Below, piece by piece: positions 59,688 to 64,000 of a stretch of 64,000 nucleotides of DNA. The number at the start of each line of letters is the position of its first letter. The stretch's first letter is position 1. The position numbers and the translations under genes were made by a program. The stretch comes from Rhizophagus clarus. Lineage: Eukaryota; Glomeromycota; Glomeromycetes; Glomerales; Glomeraceae. The DNA lies in NCBI GenBank assembly GCA_015698045.1, contig BLAL01000313.1, forward strand, positions 248,001-312,000, read 5' to 3'. The notes under the pieces are model-generated. The model saw only the letters and a program-made list of their open reading frames with translations. It was not told the origin of the DNA and did not search any database.

Positions 59688-62600
59688 TAAAAGTGATTGA
59701 AATAAATACAATATTATAAGATTTTCTGTGGCGAAGCTAAAATAAAAAGGAAGATAAAAATGATGTTACGTTATAATAATAAGCAAGCATAATATGAAGT
59801 TTAGATAGTGTACAAAAGTAACATAATATAAAATGACTAACCTGATATGAGAAAATATTAAATATATTGAAAATATTACAAACAAGTTTAAATCGAGAAT
59901 TCTAAATATAGCATATTTTACAAAGAATTATAGATGTATGACCCTTATCCGAGATCACTTTGATCGATCTGCATAGATAATGGTCACTTTTCCATTTTTA
60001 GAAAATATTTATATATATTTTTTTGTTTTTATGTATAACAAATAATGATATATTTGGCGTTTAAATATTGTTTGTTACTAAAGAATTTTAGAATAAAAAA
60101 AAAAAGATCAATTAAATTCAGGTTTTTAAGTGTTACATTTATTAATTTCAATTTCTTCTTTTTTCCAATAAAATCATAGACTAAAAGCTAAGGGCTGATT
60201 AAGTGTATTGTTATTTTGTTATTTTCGGACTCATTGTTTAATAATTTTATTTACTATGCTATTTCATATAATGTGAATACAAGAATTTAGTGATTCAATC
60301 AAAATCATTCCTTTCATCATTTTTTGTTTTTGTATTTTACAAATTATTTATTTTGATTTTTTTGTAATTGTTTATTGTTATACCCAAGTACCAAACATGA
60401 CCCTGTTCTTTTAATATATCCAATATAAATCGCTTCAGAATCATGTTTCTGGTTAATGATCAAGTTTCGGTAATCCAAATATAGTTAGAGTATGCATAGT
60501 AATGATTGTAACGTACAGTACAGCTTGCAATGTCTGTAACACGCAAAATTGCAAAATTTGTAAATTAATAAAAAATTGCCAAAATCATAAATCAAAATAG
60601 GTTTAAATTTGGTATTTAAAATATGTATTAGCACAATCGTAAGAGGTCGAGTTTCTATATATACGAACATTTAAAAGTTCCGTAGTCTCCGTGATCGACA
60701 TGAAATAAATCACGTTCATCGGATAATCTTTTTTACAAAACCTGCTTTTAATCTTGTATTGATGAACACTGCCACATCTAAACTTCTTAAAATCTTTTAT
60801 TAGAACGAAATGCTTAAATAATAATTTTTTTTTTTTGTGCAAAAAGCTCAAAAAAAGAAAAATATATTATTTCAATGATTAAGAATTAATATTAGGTTAA
60901 ATATAGGAATATGGGGAAAAAAAAAATATTTTTTTTTATGATTTATGAAAATAATCGGAAAATAAATCATTCGAAATTTTTTTTTCCTAAATTATTTTTT
61001 TTTTTCTTCTTCTTTAAAAAATCATATTATATTAGAAAATTTAAACTTTTCTTTTCGCTTTCTTATTTAATATACAATTATATAAATTATAATTTATAAT
61101 TTAAGATTTACAAAGTTTTAAATTTTTCGATTAGGAAATATTAACGTGTAAAGATATCTTTGAACATCCAAACGATATATTTTACAACGTACTGTAAATG
61201 ATTATTTTGAATAGTGAATACAAAGTATTACTGTATTACAAGGAAATTCGTATGAAAAATAGATATTTATGAGTAACTATTTTTTAACGTGAATACAAGA
61301 AATAATAAAAAGTTAAAAACCTCCATTTTTGATTCATTCTTTCTAAGTCTTACAGAAATAATATATATGGATCACTGTCGTCTGCCGCTGATCTTGATTA
61401 CTGAAGTTGCTATCTTTTCATAAATTTATAAACGAAAATATCTCTGAATATATGAATAAAGCCAATGTGTCTCCAAATACTCTAGCGGAAGTGATAGTAT
61501 TATACGAGTCTAAACAACGACTGCCAAAAAATCAATCGTGATATGAGGACCAGATTTATAATATTCTTAAATTTATAGAAAGCAAAGTTTAATTATTTAA
61601 ATTTAGATAATACAGCCATTACAGTGATCATTAAATATTAAATTCTTATATTGTTAGCTTCGTCATCATTATACTATTCAATGTTTATTTTGTCTTAGTT
61701 TATCTACCGATCACAATTTTATCAGTAATTTTTTTCTTTTTCATAATATTTAAGTAAATTACATAATTGTTCCCGCGATGTTGCGCCATGTATTAATTTC
61801 AAACTCAAAGCGTTTCTTATTGATTATTACTAATTAATTAAAAATATTCCGATGTAATTGCTAAATCATTAAGCATTAATTTTTTATCTATCAAAATTTA
61901 ATCAAAATTCAGCTGCAAGTATTAATATAATAAATTCATAAATTTTTTATACGCATAAGAGAAAAATTTCGTGCAGTCATACTCGCGTTATATGTAAAAG
62001 TAAAAATTAATAAGCGTAATTTTTATTGTACGTTAGTTTATATCACTAGTTGCAAGTAACGTTATATATCAATTTTAACAATGAGTTGTTGTTAGAGTAA
62101 ATTAAAATAAATAATCAAAATAAGTTGTTAAATTAACTTAATAGTTTGGAATCACATGACTCCGGATATATCACTTATTAGGCACTTCGTGCCGAATAAC
62201 TATTAATTACTTCCACTTCAAATCGCTTAACGTATACCGATATTACCACTATCCCGGAAAATTACAGCAGAACATCCGAGATATTACACCATTACAGTAT
62301 GCGACAAGTGGACGAAAACGCACTTACGGCATGGATTCTACGATTTCGGTATCAACCTAAACACCTTTCCGAACGTTTGTGACAAGTAACAAAGTAGATT
62401 TCTTTATTGGTAGCTTATTAGAGAATAGAAAGTAAATGAATTTTATGCCGTAAATTTATAGTTAAATTACGTTATATTTGATTGATCACAATATCACGTT
62501 TAATGTAACATCATCTCTCTGATGCTGCGGTTGATCTGCAAATCCAATTCTTCAAACTTCATGGCGTCAATTAAATCTTACAGATGATTATTATTCAATT

Positions 62601-62769
62601 TTGCCCTTAATAATATATACATATGTAATAATAAAGGTTGAGGAAAGTGAAAGTTATTCGTTTATTATTATTTTTTTTTTTTTTGTTCAAAATAATTCAA
62701 ATAAACATTTTTAAAATACAAAAGATTGTTTCTAAAGAGATTTTTTTTCCACAAAAAATTAACCAAACT
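59688..62769. other. Gene-poor AT-rich region
   Basis: No gene is supported on either strand. Open frames near 60485-61099 are low complexity. Bases 62180-62400 are GC-richer and contain a perfect GGCACTTCGTGCC hairpin, but no ORF or known RNA was recognised. Confidence 0.5.
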
Positions 62770-63915
62770 TATCATTTATTATATAAATTAATATCAATAT
62801 GTGGTATATAAATTTAAGTCTTTTAGTTTTAATTAAAAACATACACACCCATTTTCAATTGTATTATTGTGTAAAGCTACTGCATCAAATATTATCTTGC
62901 ACAAAATATTAAACCGTCAACCTAGAATTTTGTTTTTGAATTTACTTTTTTTTTTAAATAACTTAGTACTAAGAGAGAATATTGTATTGAGTCTTTAAAG
63001 AAATTACATTAAACCTGAATTTTTTTTTTGTTCACATTGTCGGGAAAAAATGTTGTGCAACATATAATGAAAATCAAACAAATCTGCCGTTGAAATGTCG
63101 TGCGTAATGAAAAATTTACTTTGGCGTTTTGTTATCATGTTTGTTATACTTATCCAGTTACATCCGTGCTATTATTATTTCTAACAAATGTTTATATGTT
63201 TTATTAAATAAGTTGATAAAAGAATAAAAGAAAGTATATTTGGAATAATTAATTTTAATTAAAATTCAATTAAGATATTCTATGAATAAATTTTAAGTTT
63301 CTTTGACATATGATTGACTAATCAACAAATTCTATTTTTTTTTTTTTTTTTTTTTACCTCAACAGGAATTAGGAAACTATTTAATTAGTTTTAATTGATC
63401 CAATGTTTTGTTAGGCACGGTAAATCTTGATAGTTCCAAGCCAGAAATGTTAAATAAATTCACTTTAAGCTAAAAAATATTTAAAATTTGAAGATTAAAA
63501 TTTAATTTTCTTCTTCTCTTTTTTTTTTTGAAGTAAGTATTTACTTTTTTATATGAAAACAAAAGAAAAATCTGGAAGCTATAAAAATCTTCCTGTGAAC
63601 AGACTACTACATGATCCGCTAAATCTAAACAAACAGATTAATTGAAACACGGAATATAAAAAACATTGATTACCGTTAATTCAGGGGAAATGTTTGTTTC
63701 AGTTTTAGCTGAGAGCCACATAACTATTATTCAGGTTGTACGAACAAATAATTACTATTGTGTTTAGTACAATATCTGCAATATCATTCGTACGTCTCAA
63801 AGGTAGTACACGTACGAAATTTAGCAGAATCGTACAAGTAGAATATTTAATTTTTATAAATGGCACTTAATAAAGAAATATCTTAAGAAGAAAAATTTAG
63901 TTTTCAAAAATTAAT
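62770..63915. repeat. Dispersed repeat of about 1.1 kb, copy B
   Basis: Same orientation as 14180-15140, with local insertions and a poly-T expansion at about 63331-63355. No ORF. Confidence 0.75.
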
Positions 63916-64000
63916 AAAAAAAAAACTTAACAGATTAAATACAAATTTTACAGTGCCAAAGTTTTAAAATTATCATTTCAATTTTCGGGTTGAAGAACAA

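Noticed and set aside
59657..59711. Upstream ATG at 59711 as K4 start
   Set aside because: The ATG at 59687 gives MNSFIKK, matching the paralogue starts; the upstream extension is not shared.
62150..62400. GC-richer stretch with a GGCACTTCGTGCC hairpin considered as an ncRNA gene
   Set aside because: I could not fold it into a tRNA, 5S or other known RNA, and no promoter boxes were recognised.

Overview
The window looks like a nuclear segment of a very AT-rich fungal genome, most likely an arbuscular mycorrhizal fungus of the Rhizophagus type. Four things point there: short GT-AG introns of about 55-110 bases, a local swarm of tyrosine-kinase-like (TKL-type) protein kinases that share an 'F-x-x-W-T-S-G-N ... 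L-E-W-I-P-Y' N-terminal module, a BTB/BACK/TLDc relic and a mitochondrial-type AAA ATPase of families expanded in those fungi, and many small inverted-repeat transposons. The organism is inferred from family resemblance; no database was searched.

Layout. Bases 1-236 hold the first exon of a kinase gene that runs off the left edge. Bases 3668-4881 hold the most unusual locus: a small ORF resembling bacterial DUF4258, overlapping by 11 bases a spliced ORF with DUF2283 character. This gene order is typical of bacterial toxin-antitoxin-like pairs. Kinase relics lie near 7.3-7.9 kb. Kinase gene K1 (9356-13329, minus) and its near-identical duplicate K2 (22270-27207, minus) sit in direct orientation about 12.9 kb apart. 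Between them are a lone N-lobe relic (15.9 kb), two retroposon-like segments bounded by the same 18-base repeat (16.57-20.50 kb) and an N-lobe relic split by a repeat insertion (20.7-21.66 kb). From 30 to 42 kb there are a hAT element with intact target-site duplication, the AAA ATPase gene (32399-34087, minus), several MITEs, a micro-exon-like tandem repeat and a complete seven-exon VTI1-type SNARE gene (40101-41150, plus). A decayed BTB-BACK-TLDc gene (42872-44391) and a 3.35 kb element with 194-base terminal inverted repeats (44597-47950) follow. Kinase gene K3 (50142-55878, minus) and a short pseudokinase gene K4 (58182-59687, minus) close the gene-bearing part. I see no convincing gene in 59.7-64 kb.

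How it fits together. K1, K2 and K3 are built from 6, 8 and 9 tandem copies of one exon. Each copy encodes a kinase hinge start, a cysteine-bearing N-terminal module and a kinase N-lobe through helix C. All internal copies are phase 0-0, so unequal crossing-over can add or remove copies without breaking the frame. In K1 and K2 only the last copy keeps a glycine-rich loop, and in all three genes it is followed by the single C-lobe exon. The chimeric exon in K1 and the homogenised 489-base units in K3 show this process directly. All exon coordinates were derived by hand from splice consensus, frame continuity and comparison between paralogues; no transcript data were available.
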